Shown here: piece by piece, positions 10,822 through 20,975 of the stretch
Numbering within the stretch: position 1 is the stretch's first letter
Layout of the letters: each line of letters begins with the position of its first letter
DNA from: Geodermatophilus sabuli
GTDB lineage: Bacteria; Actinomycetota; Actinomycetes; Mycobacteriales; Geodermatophilaceae
Assembly: GCF_010686765.1 (NCBI RefSeq)
Contig: NZ_JAAGWF010000012.1
Location: 124,001 to 188,000, forward strand
Direction: 5' to 3'
DNA: 64,000 nucleotides
Notes under the pieces: model-generated
What the model was told of the DNA's origin: nothing
What the model saw: the letters and a program-made list of their open reading frames with translations, nothing else
Database searches by the model: none
Position numbers and translations under genes: made by a program

Positions 10822-11164
10822 CGGGACGCCTCGGGCGCACAGGCGCGCGGGCAGGGCACCACCGGGCACCTGGACAGCACGGGGTCCCTTCCAACCGGGG
10901 ACAGGAGAACGGGGCAACTGTAGCCCGGCCCCACCCTCGGCCACGGCGGGCATGACTAGGGTCTCGTCACGTTGGTGCTGCGCCTGCAGCGGGTAGGGCC
11001 TCGTCGACGACGACGGTGCGTCCGGGTCCTCGGCGAGGGGTCGGGGGCCGAGTCCAGGCCGGATCGCTGGAGCCGGAGCACCGTCGTCCGCCCGGGGTCG
11101 GAGGGTCCCCACCGGTCGTCCCGGGCGGTCCCCGCACAGGCCGACCCCGAGGGAGCACCGCCAG
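10822..11164. other. Intergenic region between divergent ctaB and tkt
   Basis: These 343 bp hold no convincing gene. A TANNNT-like -10 (TAGGGT, 10957-10962, in GACTAGGGTCTC) could start the tkt operon transcript near 10969, giving a leader of about 195 nt. A GAGGGAG ribosome binding site lies about 10 nt before the tkt ATG. No clear riboswitch or terminator structure seen. Confidence 0.35.
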
Positions 11165-13378
<2,214 letters not shown>

Positions 13379-13432
13379 GGACCCCGGCCTCCCCACCCTT
13401 CGCGAGCTCGGGGCGGGACCCGGGCCGGGGCC
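13379..13432. repeat. Structured intergenic repeat (hairpin) between tkt and tal
   Basis: Arms GGACCCCGGCC (13379-13389) and GGCCGGGGCC (13423-13432) pair. An inner pair, CCCCACCC with GGGCGGG, sits around a CGCGAGCTCG loop. It begins at the base after the tkt stop. It is nearly the same design as the copy after secG (20607-20660) in the opposite orientation. It could be a terminator, attenuator or mRNA stabiliser. Confidence 0.6.
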
Positions 13433-13466
13433 GGCATCGCACCCACTTCCTCGAAAGGACCCATTG

Positions 13467-14573
13467 ATGGCACAGAACGAGAACCTGGCCGAACTCTCCG
13501 GGGCGGGGGTCGCCGTCTGGCTGGACGACCTCTCCCGTGACCGCATCCGCAGCGGCAACCTGCAGTCGCTGGTCGACGAGCACAGCGTCGTCGGCGTCAC
13601 GACCAACCCGACCATCTTCGCCGCGGCGATCAGCGGCTCGGAGTCCTACGACGACCAGCTGCACGCCCTGGCCGTCCGCCGGGTGAGCGTCGAGGAGGCG
13701 CTCCGCACCATCACGGGCGCCGACGTCCGGGACGCCTGCGACCTGCTGCGACCGGTCGCCGACCGGCAGCCCGGTGACGGACGGGTGTCGCTGGAGGTGG
13801 CCCCCGGCCTGGCGCACGACACCGACGCGACCGCCGCCGAGGCGGCGCACCTGTGGTGGCTGGTGGACCGGACCAACCTGTTCATCAAGATCCCGGCGAC
13901 CGAGGCCGGCCTCCCGGCCATCACGACGTCCATCGCCCGCGGCATCAGTGTCAACGTCACCTTGATCTTCAGCCCCGAGCGGTACCGCGCGGTGATGGAC
14001 GCCTACCTCTCCGGCCTGGAGCAGCGGCTGGCCGACGTCCCGGACGCCGACCTGTCCGGGATCGCGTCGGTCGCCTCGTTCTTCGTCTCGCGGGTCGACA
14101 CCGAGATCGACAAGCGGCTGGACGCAGCCGGTGCCGACCCGTCGCTCAAGGGCCGGGCGGGCATCGCGAACGCCCAGCTGGCCTACCAGGCCTACGAGGA
14201 GGTCTTCTCCTCCGACCGCTGGCGGGCGCTGGAGGCGAAGGGTGCCGTGCCGCAGCGGCCGCTGTGGGCCTCGACGGGCGTCAAGAACCCCGAGTACTCG
14301 GACACGATGTACATCTCCGAGCTCATCGCGCCCGGCACCGTCAACACGATGCCGGAGAAGACGCTGATGGCCTACGCCGACCACGGCAGCGCCGGCACCC
14401 CGGTGCAGAAGGCCTACGACGAGGCGACGGCCACGATGACGGCCATCGCCGACGCCGGCGTCGACCTCGACGACGTCTTCCGGGTGCTGGAGGACGAGGG
14501 CGTGCAGAAGTTCGTCGACTCCTGGGACGAGCTGACCGAGTCGGTGCGCACCCAGCTGGAGGACAAGGCGTGA
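13467..14573 (+). CDS. tal: Transaldolase
   Basis: A 368-residue class I aldolase-fold enzyme that moves dihydroxyacetone units between sugar phosphates. Signatures: [13 protein letters not shown] (N-terminal motif) and [17 protein letters not shown], containing the Schiff-base lysine. The length fits the actinobacterial transaldolase class. I preferred the ATG at 13467, 8 nt after a GAAAGGA site, over the TTG one codon upstream. Its stop overlaps the pgi GTG. Confidence 0.96.
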   Translation: MAQNENLAELSGAGVAVWLDDLSRDRIRSGNLQSLVDEHSVVGVTTNPTIFAAAISGSESYDDQLHALAVRRVSVEEALRTITGADVRDACDLLRPVADRQPGDGRVSLEVAPGLAHDTDATAAEAAHLWWLVDRTNLFIKIPATEAGLPAITTSIARGISVNVTLIFSPERYRAVMDAYLSGLEQRLADVPDADLSGIASVASFFVSRVDTEIDKRLDAAGADPSLKGRAGIANAQLAYQAYEEVFSSDRWRALEAKGAVPQRPLWASTGVKNPEYSDTMYISELIAPGTVNTMPEKTLMAYADHGSAGTPVQKAYDEATATMTAIADAGVDLDDVFRVLEDEGVQKFVDSWDELTESVRTQLEDKA

Positions 14574-16168
14574 GCTTGGCGTTCTCGTGCGCCGGGCTGG
14601 ACGTGCCGCAGGCCGTCCGGACCCAGCTCGCCGAGGACGACGTCGCCGCGCGACTGGTGGCCGAGGACCCGACCCTGTGGGGCCCGGACGCCGAGAGCGA
14701 GGCCGCGGTGCGGCTGGCCTGGCTGGACCTGCCCGCGACCTCGAGGGAGCTGGTCGCCCGCCTGACCGGCCTCCGCGCCGAGCTGCTCGCCGAGGGCCTG
14801 GACCGGGTCCTGCTGTGCGGCATGGGCGGCTCCTCGCTCGCGCCGGAGGTGATCTGCCGGACGGCGGGGGTGCCGCTGGTCGTCCTGGACACCACGGACC
14901 CCGACCAGGTGGCCGCGGCGCTGACCGATCTCGACCGCACCGTGGTCGTGGTGAGCTCGAAGTCCGGCGAGACCCTCGAGACCGACAGCCACCGGCGGGT
15001 GCTCGTCGCGGCCTTCGCCGCGGCCGGGCTGGACGAGCGACAGATCGGCGCCCGGTTCGTCGTGGTCACCGATCCGGGCTCGCCGCTGGCCGACACCGCC
15101 GCGGCGATGGGCGCCCGGGCGGTGTTCCTCGCCGATCCGCACGTGGGCGGCCGGTACAGCGCGCTGTCGGCGTTCGGGCTGGTGCCGTCGGCGCTGGCGG
15201 GGGCCGACGTCGGCACCCTGCTCGAGGACGCCGCCGACCTGGCCGAGCACCTGGCCAAGCCCGACAACGCGGCCCTCGAGCTCGGCGTGGCGCTGGGGGC
15301 GGGGTTCCGCACGGGCCGGGACAAGGTGGCCCTCGCGCCCGGGGACGGCGACCTGGTGGGCTTCGCGGACTGGGCCGAGCAGCTGGTCGCCGAGTCGACC
15401 GGCAAGCAGGGGCGCGGGCTGCTGCCGGTGGTCCTCGAGTCCGTGGACGCGCCGGGCGCCACCGCTGCGGACGTGCTGCTCGCCGTCGTCGGGGGCGAAC
15501 CGGTCCCGCCGGGCCCGTCGATGGGGGTGACCGGCCCGCTCGGCGCCCAGTTCCTCGGCTGGCAGTACGCCACCGCGGTGGCCGGCCGGATCCTCGGCAT
15601 CAACCCGTTCGACCAGCCCGACGTCGCGGCGAGCAAGGAGCACACCCGGCGGATCCTGGACAGCGGCCCGCCCGACGAGCAGCCGGTGGCCACCATCGGG
15701 GCCATCGCGCTGTACGGGGCCAACGGCGCCCTCGACGGCGTGGACCTCTCCCAGCACGACGGGGTGTCCCTGGCCGTGGACGCCCTGCTGGCCGCCGTCC
15801 CGCCGCGCGGCTACCTGGCGGTGATGGCCTACCTGGACCGCGCCGGGGATGCCCGCGCCGGCGAGCTGCGCGCGGCGCTGGCGGAGCGCACGGAGCACGC
15901 GGTGACGTTCGGGTGGGCTCCCCGGTTCCTGCACTCCACCGGCCAGTACCACAAGGGCGGTCCGCCGACCGGCGTGTTCCTGCAGGTCACCGGAGAGGTG
16001 TCGGAGGACCTCCCGGTGCCCGACCGGCCGTACAGTTTCGGCATGCTGCAGGCCGCCCAGGCCGCCGGTGACCGCCAGGCGCTGGCCGACCGCGGCCGGC
16101 CGCTGCTGCACCTGCACCTGACCGACCGGGCCGCCGGCATCGTGCAACTGCTCGACGCGCTCTGCTGA
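14570..16168 (+). CDS. pgi: Glucose-6-phosphate isomerase
   Basis: A 532-residue SIS-domain isomerase interconverting glucose-6-P and fructose-6-P, here feeding G6PDH. The PGI signature [18 protein letters not shown] and [19 protein letters not shown] are clear. The GTG at 14570 overlaps the tal stop (GTGA). The last 15 coding bases are repeated just after the stop (16151-16165 and 16175-16189), a small duplication. It is the type of PGI usually linked to zwf-opcA in actinobacteria. Confidence 0.94.
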   Translation: MSLAFSCAGLDVPQAVRTQLAEDDVAARLVAEDPTLWGPDAESEAAVRLAWLDLPATSRELVARLTGLRAELLAEGLDRVLLCGMGGSSLAPEVICRTAGVPLVVLDTTDPDQVAAALTDLDRTVVVVSSKSGETLETDSHRRVLVAAFAAAGLDERQIGARFVVVTDPGSPLADTAAAMGARAVFLADPHVGGRYSALSAFGLVPSALAGADVGTLLEDAADLAEHLAKPDNAALELGVALGAGFRTGRDKVALAPGDGDLVGFADWAEQLVAESTGKQGRGLLPVVLESVDAPGATAADVLLAVVGGEPVPPGPSMGVTGPLGAQFLGWQYATAVAGRILGINPFDQPDVAASKEHTRRILDSGPPDEQPVATIGAIALYGANGALDGVDLSQHDGVSLAVDALLAAVPPRGYLAVMAYLDRAGDARAGELRAALAERTEHAVTFGWAPRFLHSTGQYHKGGPPTGVFLQVTGEVSEDLPVPDRPYSFGMLQAAQAAGDRQALADRGRPLLHLHLTDRAAGIVQLLDALC

Positions 16169-16301
16169 ACGACGCTCGACGCGCTCTGCGCGACCATCTC
16201 GGTCAGGATCAGGTCGAGGATGCGACGCACCTGATCCACCCCGCCGTCCGGTCCACCGCCGCGCCGGACGACGGGTCAACCTCCGACCACGAGGACGGAC
16301 G

Positions 16302-16334
16302 ATGACTCTCTCGCCACACCGCGGCCCGCGATGA
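16302..16334 (+). CDS. Possible 10-codon leader ORF overlapping zwf start
   Basis: ATG at 16302 follows a GAGGACGG ribosome site and encodes MTLSPHRGPR. Its TGA (16332-16334) overlaps the zwf ATG (16331-16333) in ATGA fashion. The zwf ATG itself has no clear Shine-Dalgarno, so ribosomes terminating on the leader could initiate zwf. Coding status is unproven; it could be chance. Confidence 0.35.
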   Translation: MTLSPHRGPR

Positions 16335-17848
16335 TCTCCAACCCGCTGCGCGATCCGCGGGACCGGCGGCTGCCCCGTGTGCCGGAGCCCTGCGCGCTGG
16401 TCGTCTTCGGCATCACCGGCGACCTGGCCCGCAAGAAGCTGCTGCCGGCGGTCTACGACCTGGCCAACCGCGGCCTCCTGCCCACCAACTTCGCCCTGCT
16501 CGGCTTCGCCCGGCGCGACTGGGGCGACCAGGACTTCGCCGAGCTCGCCCGCGACGCCGCCCGCAAGGCCGCCCGCACCCCGTGGCGCGAGGAGGTGTGG
16601 GAGCGGCTGGCCGCGAGCGTCCGGTTCGTGCAGGGGTCGTTCGACGACGACAACGCCTTCGACCAGCTCGCCGACACCCTCGGCGAGCTCGAGGGCAGCC
16701 ACGGCATCGGCGGGAACGCCGCCTTCTACCTGTCCATCCCGCCGGCCATGTTCCCGACCGTGCTCAAGCAGATGCAACGCACCGGCATGGCCGACAGCAC
16801 ACCCGACCGCTGGCGGCGGGTGGTGGTGGAGAAGCCGTTCGGCACCGACCTGGCCTCCAGCCGGGAGCTCAACGCGCTCGTGGACTCGGTGTTCAGCGCC
16901 GACGACGTCTTCCGCATCGACCACTACCTGGGCAAGGAGACCGTCCAGAACCTCATGGCGCTGCGGTTCGCCAACACCCTGTTCGAGCCCATCTGGAACG
17001 GCCACCACGTCGACTCGGTGCAGATCACGATGGCCGAGGACGTCGGCATCGGCGGCCGGGCCGGGTTCTACGAGGAGACCGGCGCCGCCCGGGACGTGCT
17101 GCAGAACCACCTGCTGCAGCTGCTGGCGCTGACCGCGATGGAGGAGCCGGTCGAGTTCTCCGCCGACGAGATCCGCACCGAGAAGCTCAAGGTGCTGCGC
17201 GCGGTGTCGGTGCCCGAGGACATGGCCACCTTCGCCGTCCGCGGGCAGTACGAGCAGGGCTGGCTGGCCGGACAGCGGGCGAACGGCTACCGGCAGGAGG
17301 AGGGCGTGGCCGAGGACTCGACCACCGAGACCTACGCCGCCGTCCGGCTGGGGGTGGAGACCCGCCGGTGGGCCGGGGTGCCGTTCTACCTGCGGACGGG
17401 CAAGCGGCTGCCGCGCCGGGTCACCGAGATCGCACTGGTCTTCAAGCGCGCGCCGCACCTGCCCTTCGCCGACACCGACACCGAGGAGCTGGGCAACAAC
17501 CAGCTGGTCGTGCGGGTGCAACCCGACGAGGGGGTGACCCTCAAGTTCGGGTCGAAGGTCCCCGGGAGCGTGATGGAGGTCCGGGACGTGTCCATGGACT
17601 TCCTCTACGGCGAGCAGTTCACCGAGGCCAGCCCCGAGGCCTACGAGCGGCTCCTGCTCGACGTGTTGCTCGGCGACGCCACCCTCTTCCCCCGCAACGC
17701 CGAGGTCGAGGCCTCGTGGGCGGTGATCGACCCGCTGGAGGAGTTCTGGGCCGGCACCACCCCGCAGGCCTACCGGGCCGGGGAGTGGGGACCGCGCGCG
17801 GCCGACGAGATGCTCGCCGCCGAGGGCCGCCGGTGGCGACGTCCGTGA
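16331..17848 (+). CDS. zwf: Glucose-6-phosphate dehydrogenase (operon copy)
   Basis: A 505-residue enzyme oxidising glucose-6-P to 6-phosphogluconolactone with NADP. The nucleotide-binding start is FGITGDLARKKLLPA. The substrate site FRIDHYLGKETVQN contains the conserved DHY(L)GK. EKPFG and later G6PDH blocks are intact. The N-terminus NPLRDPRDRRLPRVPEP is typical of the OpcA-linked actinobacterial type. It is followed 55 bp on by opcA, whose product assists its assembly or activity. A second G6PDH is at 39793-41283. Confidence 0.97.
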   Translation: MISNPLRDPRDRRLPRVPEPCALVVFGITGDLARKKLLPAVYDLANRGLLPTNFALLGFARRDWGDQDFAELARDAARKAARTPWREEVWERLAASVRFVQGSFDDDNAFDQLADTLGELEGSHGIGGNAAFYLSIPPAMFPTVLKQMQRTGMADSTPDRWRRVVVEKPFGTDLASSRELNALVDSVFSADDVFRIDHYLGKETVQNLMALRFANTLFEPIWNGHHVDSVQITMAEDVGIGGRAGFYEETGAARDVLQNHLLQLLALTAMEEPVEFSADEIRTEKLKVLRAVSVPEDMATFAVRGQYEQGWLAGQRANGYRQEEGVAEDSTTETYAAVRLGVETRRWAGVPFYLRTGKRLPRRVTEIALVFKRAPHLPFADTDTEELGNNQLVVRVQPDEGVTLKFGSKVPGSVMEVRDVSMDFLYGEQFTEASPEAYERLLLDVLLGDATLFPRNAEVEASWAVIDPLEEFWAGTTPQAYRAGEWGPRAADEMLAAEGRRWRRP

Positions 17849-17903
17849 CCGGCAGCGCCGTTCACACAGACACCCGAGCCACCGCCCCAGCCGAGGAGAC
17901 GGC

Positions 17904-18953
17904 ATGACGACCCTGTGGGACACCACCGGCTCCGCCGTGGTCAAGGAGCTGGCCGCCCAGCGCCGCACCGGCGGCGCCGTGCTCTCCGGCGTGGCCCTGA
18001 CCCTCGTGGTCGTGGCCGACGAGGGCCGGGTCGCCGAGGCCGAGGAGGCGGCCACCGCCGCCGCCGAGCAGCACCCCTGCCGGCTGCTCATCGTGGTGCG
18101 CCGCCAGATCGAGGCGCCGGCACCCCGCCTGGACGCCGAGGTCCTCATCGGCGGGCGGCTGGGTCCGGGTGAGGCGGTGGTCATGCGGATGTACGGCCGC
18201 CTCGCCCTGCACGCGGAGTCCGTGGTCCTGCCCCTGCTGGCCGCCGACGCCCCGGTCGTGACCTGGTGGCACGGCACGCCGCCGGAGCGCCTGTCCACCG
18301 ACGCGCTGGCGGTCATCGCCGATCGCCGGATCACCGACAGCTCGATGGCCGAGGACCAGCTGGCCGCGCTGGGCGCCCGCGCCGAGGACTACGCCCCGGG
18401 CGACACCGACCTCGCCTGGACGCGCACCACGCCGTGGCGCTCGACGCTCACCTCGACCGTCGACTCGGTCGCGGGCCGTCGGGGCGACGCCGTCGTCGTC
18501 CGCGGGGGTCAGGTCGAGGGCGACCCCGGGAACGCGACCGCCCGGCTGCTGGCGGGCTGGCTGACCGCCCGCTGCGGCTGCGAGGTCACCGTCGTCGAGG
18601 GCGACCGGCGGCCCGGCCCGAGCGGGGTGTCGTCGGTCGTGCTGCGACTGGACCAGGACGAGGAGGTGCACGTCACCGCCGACCGCCGTGGCGGCGCCGT
18701 GATCGCCCAGCCGTACCGGCCCGAGGCGACCGTCGCCCTGCCCGACCCCCAGCTGGGCGACCTGGTCGGGGAGGAACTGCGGCGCCTGGACCCCGACGAG
18801 CCCTTCGCCGAGGCGCTGGAGGCCGCGACCGGGGCGTCGGACCTGGCCGCGCGGTCGCCGGAGCGCGAGCACGTGTGGTTCGACCCGGCCCAGGCCGATC
18901 CCGACGGCGCTCCGGACGGCGCCGACGAGGACGCACGGGAAGCCGTCCGGTGA
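17904..18953 (+). CDS. opcA: Glucose-6-phosphate dehydrogenase assembly protein OpcA
   Basis: A 349-residue OpcA-family protein (MTTLWDTTGSAVVKEL start; PLLAADAPVVTWWHG in the middle). OpcA proteins are required for G6PDH activity or redox control in cyanobacteria and actinobacteria. The ATG at 17904 follows a GAGGAGACGGC site. The Asp/Ala-rich end differs from relatives. Its stop overlaps the GTG of pgl, giving the standard zwf-opcA-pgl order. Confidence 0.95.
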   Translation: MTTLWDTTGSAVVKELAAQRRTGGAVLSGVALTLVVVADEGRVAEAEEAATAAAEQHPCRLLIVVRRQIEAPAPRLDAEVLIGGRLGPGEAVVMRMYGRLALHAESVVLPLLAADAPVVTWWHGTPPERLSTDALAVIADRRITDSSMAEDQLAALGARAEDYAPGDTDLAWTRTTPWRSTLTSTVDSVAGRRGDAVVVRGGQVEGDPGNATARLLAGWLTARCGCEVTVVEGDRRPGPSGVSSVVLRLDQDEEVHVTADRRGGAVIAQPYRPEATVALPDPQLGDLVGEELRRLDPDEPFAEALEAATGASDLAARSPEREHVWFDPAQADPDGAPDGADEDAREAVR

Positions 18954-19780
18954 CCTCGCCACCCGGGGACCGGGCCGCCGCGAACCTGGGCGGGGCGGAC
19001 CGCCCCGTGCCCGACGTGGTCGTCGAGCCCGACGCCGACCGGCTGGCGCGGGCGGTCGGGTCGGCGCTGGTCGCCCGGCTGGCCGCCGCGCAGGCGGTGC
19101 ACGGCACGGCGTCGGTGGTCCTCACCGGTGGTGGCATCGGCACCGCCGTCCTCGAGCGGGTCGCCGCGCTGGCCGCCGAGCCCGAGCGGGAGCGGGTGGA
19201 CTGGACGGCGGTGGACGTCTGGTGGGGTGACGAGCGGTTCGTGCCCGCCGACGACGCCGACCGGAACGAGCTGGGCGCGCGCCGGGCGCTGCTGGACGCC
19301 GTCGGGGTGCCGGCCGAGCGGGTGCACGCGATGCCCGCCTCGGACGCCGGGTTCGCCGAGCCCGAGGACGCCGCCGCCTGGTACGCCGGGCAGTTGGCCG
19401 CTGCCGCGTCCGAGGGCGGCGGCCTCCCCCGCCTCGACGTCCTGCTGCTCGGCATGGGCCCGGAGGGTCACGTCGCCTCGATCTTCCCGGAGTCGCCGGC
19501 CGTCTCCGACGAGCGGCCGGTGGTCGCGGTGCGCGACTGCGCGAAGCCGCCGCCGACCCGGATCAGCCTGGGCTTCTCCGCGATCAACGCCGCCGAGGAG
19601 ATCTGGCTGATCGTCTCCGGCGAGGGCAAGGCGCCCGCGGTCGCCCGTGCGTTGCAGGAGGACGTCGGGCCGCGCGACCTGCCGGCCGCCGGCGTGCGCG
19701 GCCGCAGGGCCACCCGCTGGCTGCTCGACGCCGCCGCGGCCGCCGAGCTGGACACCGGGGGTCAGCCGGTCCCTGCGTGA
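18950..19780 (+). CDS. pgl: 6-phosphogluconolactonase
   Basis: A 276-residue DevB/SOL-family lactonase hydrolysing 6-phosphogluconolactone, the G6PDH product. Seen: VVLTGGGIGTAVLE near the N-terminus, VWWGDERFVPADDADRN, and LLGMGPEGHVASIFP, all family hallmarks. The GTG at 18950 overlaps the opcA stop (GTGA). The first ~20 residues are a variable Pro/Gly/Asp stretch. It completes the oxidative pentose phosphate steps encoded in this operon; 6-phosphogluconate dehydrogenase is not in the window. Confidence 0.95.
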   Translation: MTSPPGDRAAANLGGADRPVPDVVVEPDADRLARAVGSALVARLAAAQAVHGTASVVLTGGGIGTAVLERVAALAAEPERERVDWTAVDVWWGDERFVPADDADRNELGARRALLDAVGVPAERVHAMPASDAGFAEPEDAAAWYAGQLAAAASEGGGLPRLDVLLLGMGPEGHVASIFPESPAVSDERPVVAVRDCAKPPPTRISLGFSAINAAEEIWLIVSGEGKAPAVARALQEDVGPRDLPAAGVRGRRATRWLLDAAAAAELDTGGQPVPA

Positions 19781-19899
19781 CCGAAGGCCTGGTCCCGGTG
19801 CCCTCGGGCGGAGCACACTGCCTGACGGCGCCCCCGCCAGCAGCGCGCACGCGGGCGACCGCCGGTGACGGCATCCCGTCCAGGACAGCGGAGACCACC

Positions 19900-20055
19900 A
19901 TGACCCTGCCCACCGCGACCGTTCCCGCCCGCACGGCGGACGCCGGCGCCCGGCCTGCGCCGGTGCACCGGCACCCCGGCTGCTACTGGGACGTCACCCG
20001 CGCCGCCTGGGTGCGGTGGACCCCGATGCCGCTGCCCCGTCCGTCGCAGGACTGA
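19900..20055 (+). CDS. Small hypothetical protein
   Basis: A 51-residue ORF with ATG at 19900, ending PRPSQD. The C-terminal half, GCYWDVTRAAWVRWTPMP, is Trp-rich and ordered-looking, while the start is Ala/Thr/Pro-rich. A GGAGACC site lies just upstream. An in-frame GTG at 19777 overlaps the pgl stop and would give 92 residues, but the added part is low-complexity. It sits between pgl and a perfect terminator hairpin, so it would be last in the operon. No family recognised. Confidence 0.45.
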   Translation: MTLPTATVPARTADAGARPAPVHRHPGCYWDVTRAAWVRWTPMPLPRPSQD

Positions 20056-20062
20056 GCACGCA

Positions 20063-20092
20063 CCGGCCCCCACGACTCGTCGTGGGGGCCGG
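20063..20092. terminator. Perfect hairpin terminator between convergent operons
   Basis: A 13-bp perfect stem (20063-20075 with 20080-20092) with loop CTCG. It lies 8 bp after the small ORF and 9 bp before the end of the convergent rbpA. A strong bidirectional terminator candidate. Confidence 0.75.
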
Positions 20093-20101
20093 GGCCTCGG
20101 C

Positions 20102-20443
20102 TCAGGCGCCGCGGCGGGACCGGAGCTTGGCGAGGGCCTCCTCGAGGAGCGCGTCGCCGTCGGCGTCACTGCGCCGCTCGCGCACGTAGGCCAGGTGGGT
20201 CTTGTACGGCTCGGTCCGGGGCGCCGGCGGCGGCGCGGCCTGGTCCTGGCCGGCGGGGAGCCCGCAGCGGGGGCAGTCCCACAGGTCGGGGACGTCGGCG
20301 TCGGAGGCGAAGGCCACCCGCGTCTCGTGTCCCTGCGTGCACCAGAACCCGATGCGCCGGCGCGGTGCGGTCTCCCCGCGCTCGGCCTCACCCATCGGCC
20401 CCGCGCCGACCCGCGTGCCCCGGATCGCGTTGCCACCAGCCAC
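20102..20443 (-). CDS. rbpA: RNA polymerase-binding protein RbpA
   Basis: A 113-residue RbpA. The N-terminal basic tail (GGNAIRGTRVGAGPMGEAERGE) and the core domain (GFWCTQGHETRVAFASDADVPDLWDCPRCGLPAG) with CxxG/CxxC-like cysteines are both present. The sigma-interacting C-terminal helix (THLAYVRERRSDADGDALLEEAL) is also there. RbpA binds sigma-A/RNAP and stabilises the open complex. GTG start at 20443 with GGGAG seven bases upstream. Confidence 0.96.
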   Translation of the reverse strand: MAGGNAIRGTRVGAGPMGEAERGETAPRRRIGFWCTQGHETRVAFASDADVPDLWDCPRCGLPAGQDQAAPPPAPRTEPYKTHLAYVRERRSDADGDALLEEALAKLRSRRGA

Positions 20444-20495
20444 GAGCGCTCCCTGAGTTCCCGGCGGTCTGCGGCGGTGATCCGGCCGCTCGGGC

Positions 20496-20501
20496 AGTGT
20501 A
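20496..20501 (-). promoter_or_regulatory. Putative -10 element of rbpA
   Basis: Minus-strand TACACT (20501-20496) matches TANNNT and lies about 50 bases upstream of the rbpA GTG. No good -35 hexamer at 16-18 nt, which is common for actinobacterial housekeeping promoters. Confidence 0.35.
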
Positions 20502-20560
20502 GGGCCTGGACCGGGCGATCCTGGTCACGATTTGTGCGCGGCCGATACGCCCGGAGAACC

Positions 20561-20660
20561 CGGCCCCGTCCCGGGTCCCACCCCGACCTCGCGCGAGGTT
20601 CGCAGCGGCCCCGTCCCGGGTCCCACCCTGAGCTCGCAAAGGGTGGGGAGGACGGGGTCC
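20561..20660. repeat. Structured intergenic repeat after secG, with a partial tandem copy
   Basis: The full hairpin is at 20607-20660 (arms GGCCCCGTCC and GGACGGGGTCC, inner arms GGTCCCACCC and GGGTGGGGA). The 23 bases at 20561-20583 recur exactly at 20606-20628, 45 bp apart. On the minus strand it starts six bases after the secG stop. Same family as the repeats after tkt, whiA and sufT. Confidence 0.65.
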
Positions 20661-20665
20661 TTCTC

Positions 20666-20899
20666 TCAGACCTTGAGCAGGATGCCGAGGCCGATGACGC
20701 AGACGGCCCAGATGAGGAGCGTGAAGACGGTGAGCCGGTTGAGGTTCTTCTCCACCACCGACGAGCCGGACAGCTGCGAGGAGGCCGCGCCGCCGAACAT
20801 CGAGGACAGGCCTCCGCCCTTGCCCCGGTGCAGCAGGATCAGCACCACGATGAGCGCGCTGGTGAGCACCAGCAGCACGTTGAGGACCAGCTCGATCAT
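20666..20899 (-). CDS. secG: SecG, preprotein translocase subunit
   Basis: A 77-residue protein with two transmembrane helices: ELVLNVLLVLTSALIVVLIL, then, after a cytosolic loop RGKGGGLSSMFGG, LTVFTLLIWAVCVIGLGILL. The GGGLSSMFGG loop is the SecG signature. It is part of the SecYEG channel. The ATG at 20899 (MIELVLN) is normal; a longer in-frame start at 20941 lies beyond the probable -10 and is rejected. Confidence 0.95.
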   Translation of the reverse strand: MIELVLNVLLVLTSALIVVLILLHRGKGGGLSSMFGGAASSQLSGSSVVEKNLNRLTVFTLLIWAVCVIGLGILLKV

Positions 20900-20906
20900 C
20901 CCCCGA

Positions 20907-20912
20907 GGGTAA
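20907..20912 (-). promoter_or_regulatory. Putative -10 element for leaderless secG
   Basis: Minus-strand TACCCT (20912-20907) in GGTTACCCT is seven bases from the secG ATG at 20899. This spacing fits a leaderless transcript, and no Shine-Dalgarno precedes the ATG. It would mean secG is transcribed separately from tpiA. Confidence 0.4.
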
Positions 20913-20975
20913 CCGACCGCCCGATGACCCCCGGCCGACACGGCAGGGACGACGCGCCGTCGGGTCAGCGCGCGG

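Noticed and set aside
14414-18334. Very long minus-strand ORF (1306 aa) across tal-pgi-zwf
   Set aside because: It is antisense to well-supported enzymes with conserved motifs. Its composition is Arg/Gly/His-rich and repetitive, as expected of shadow frames in very high GC DNA.
20899-20941. Longer SecG start at 20941
   Set aside because: It would place the N-terminus upstream of the probable -10 and adds MSAGGHRAVGYPRG, absent from SecG proteins.
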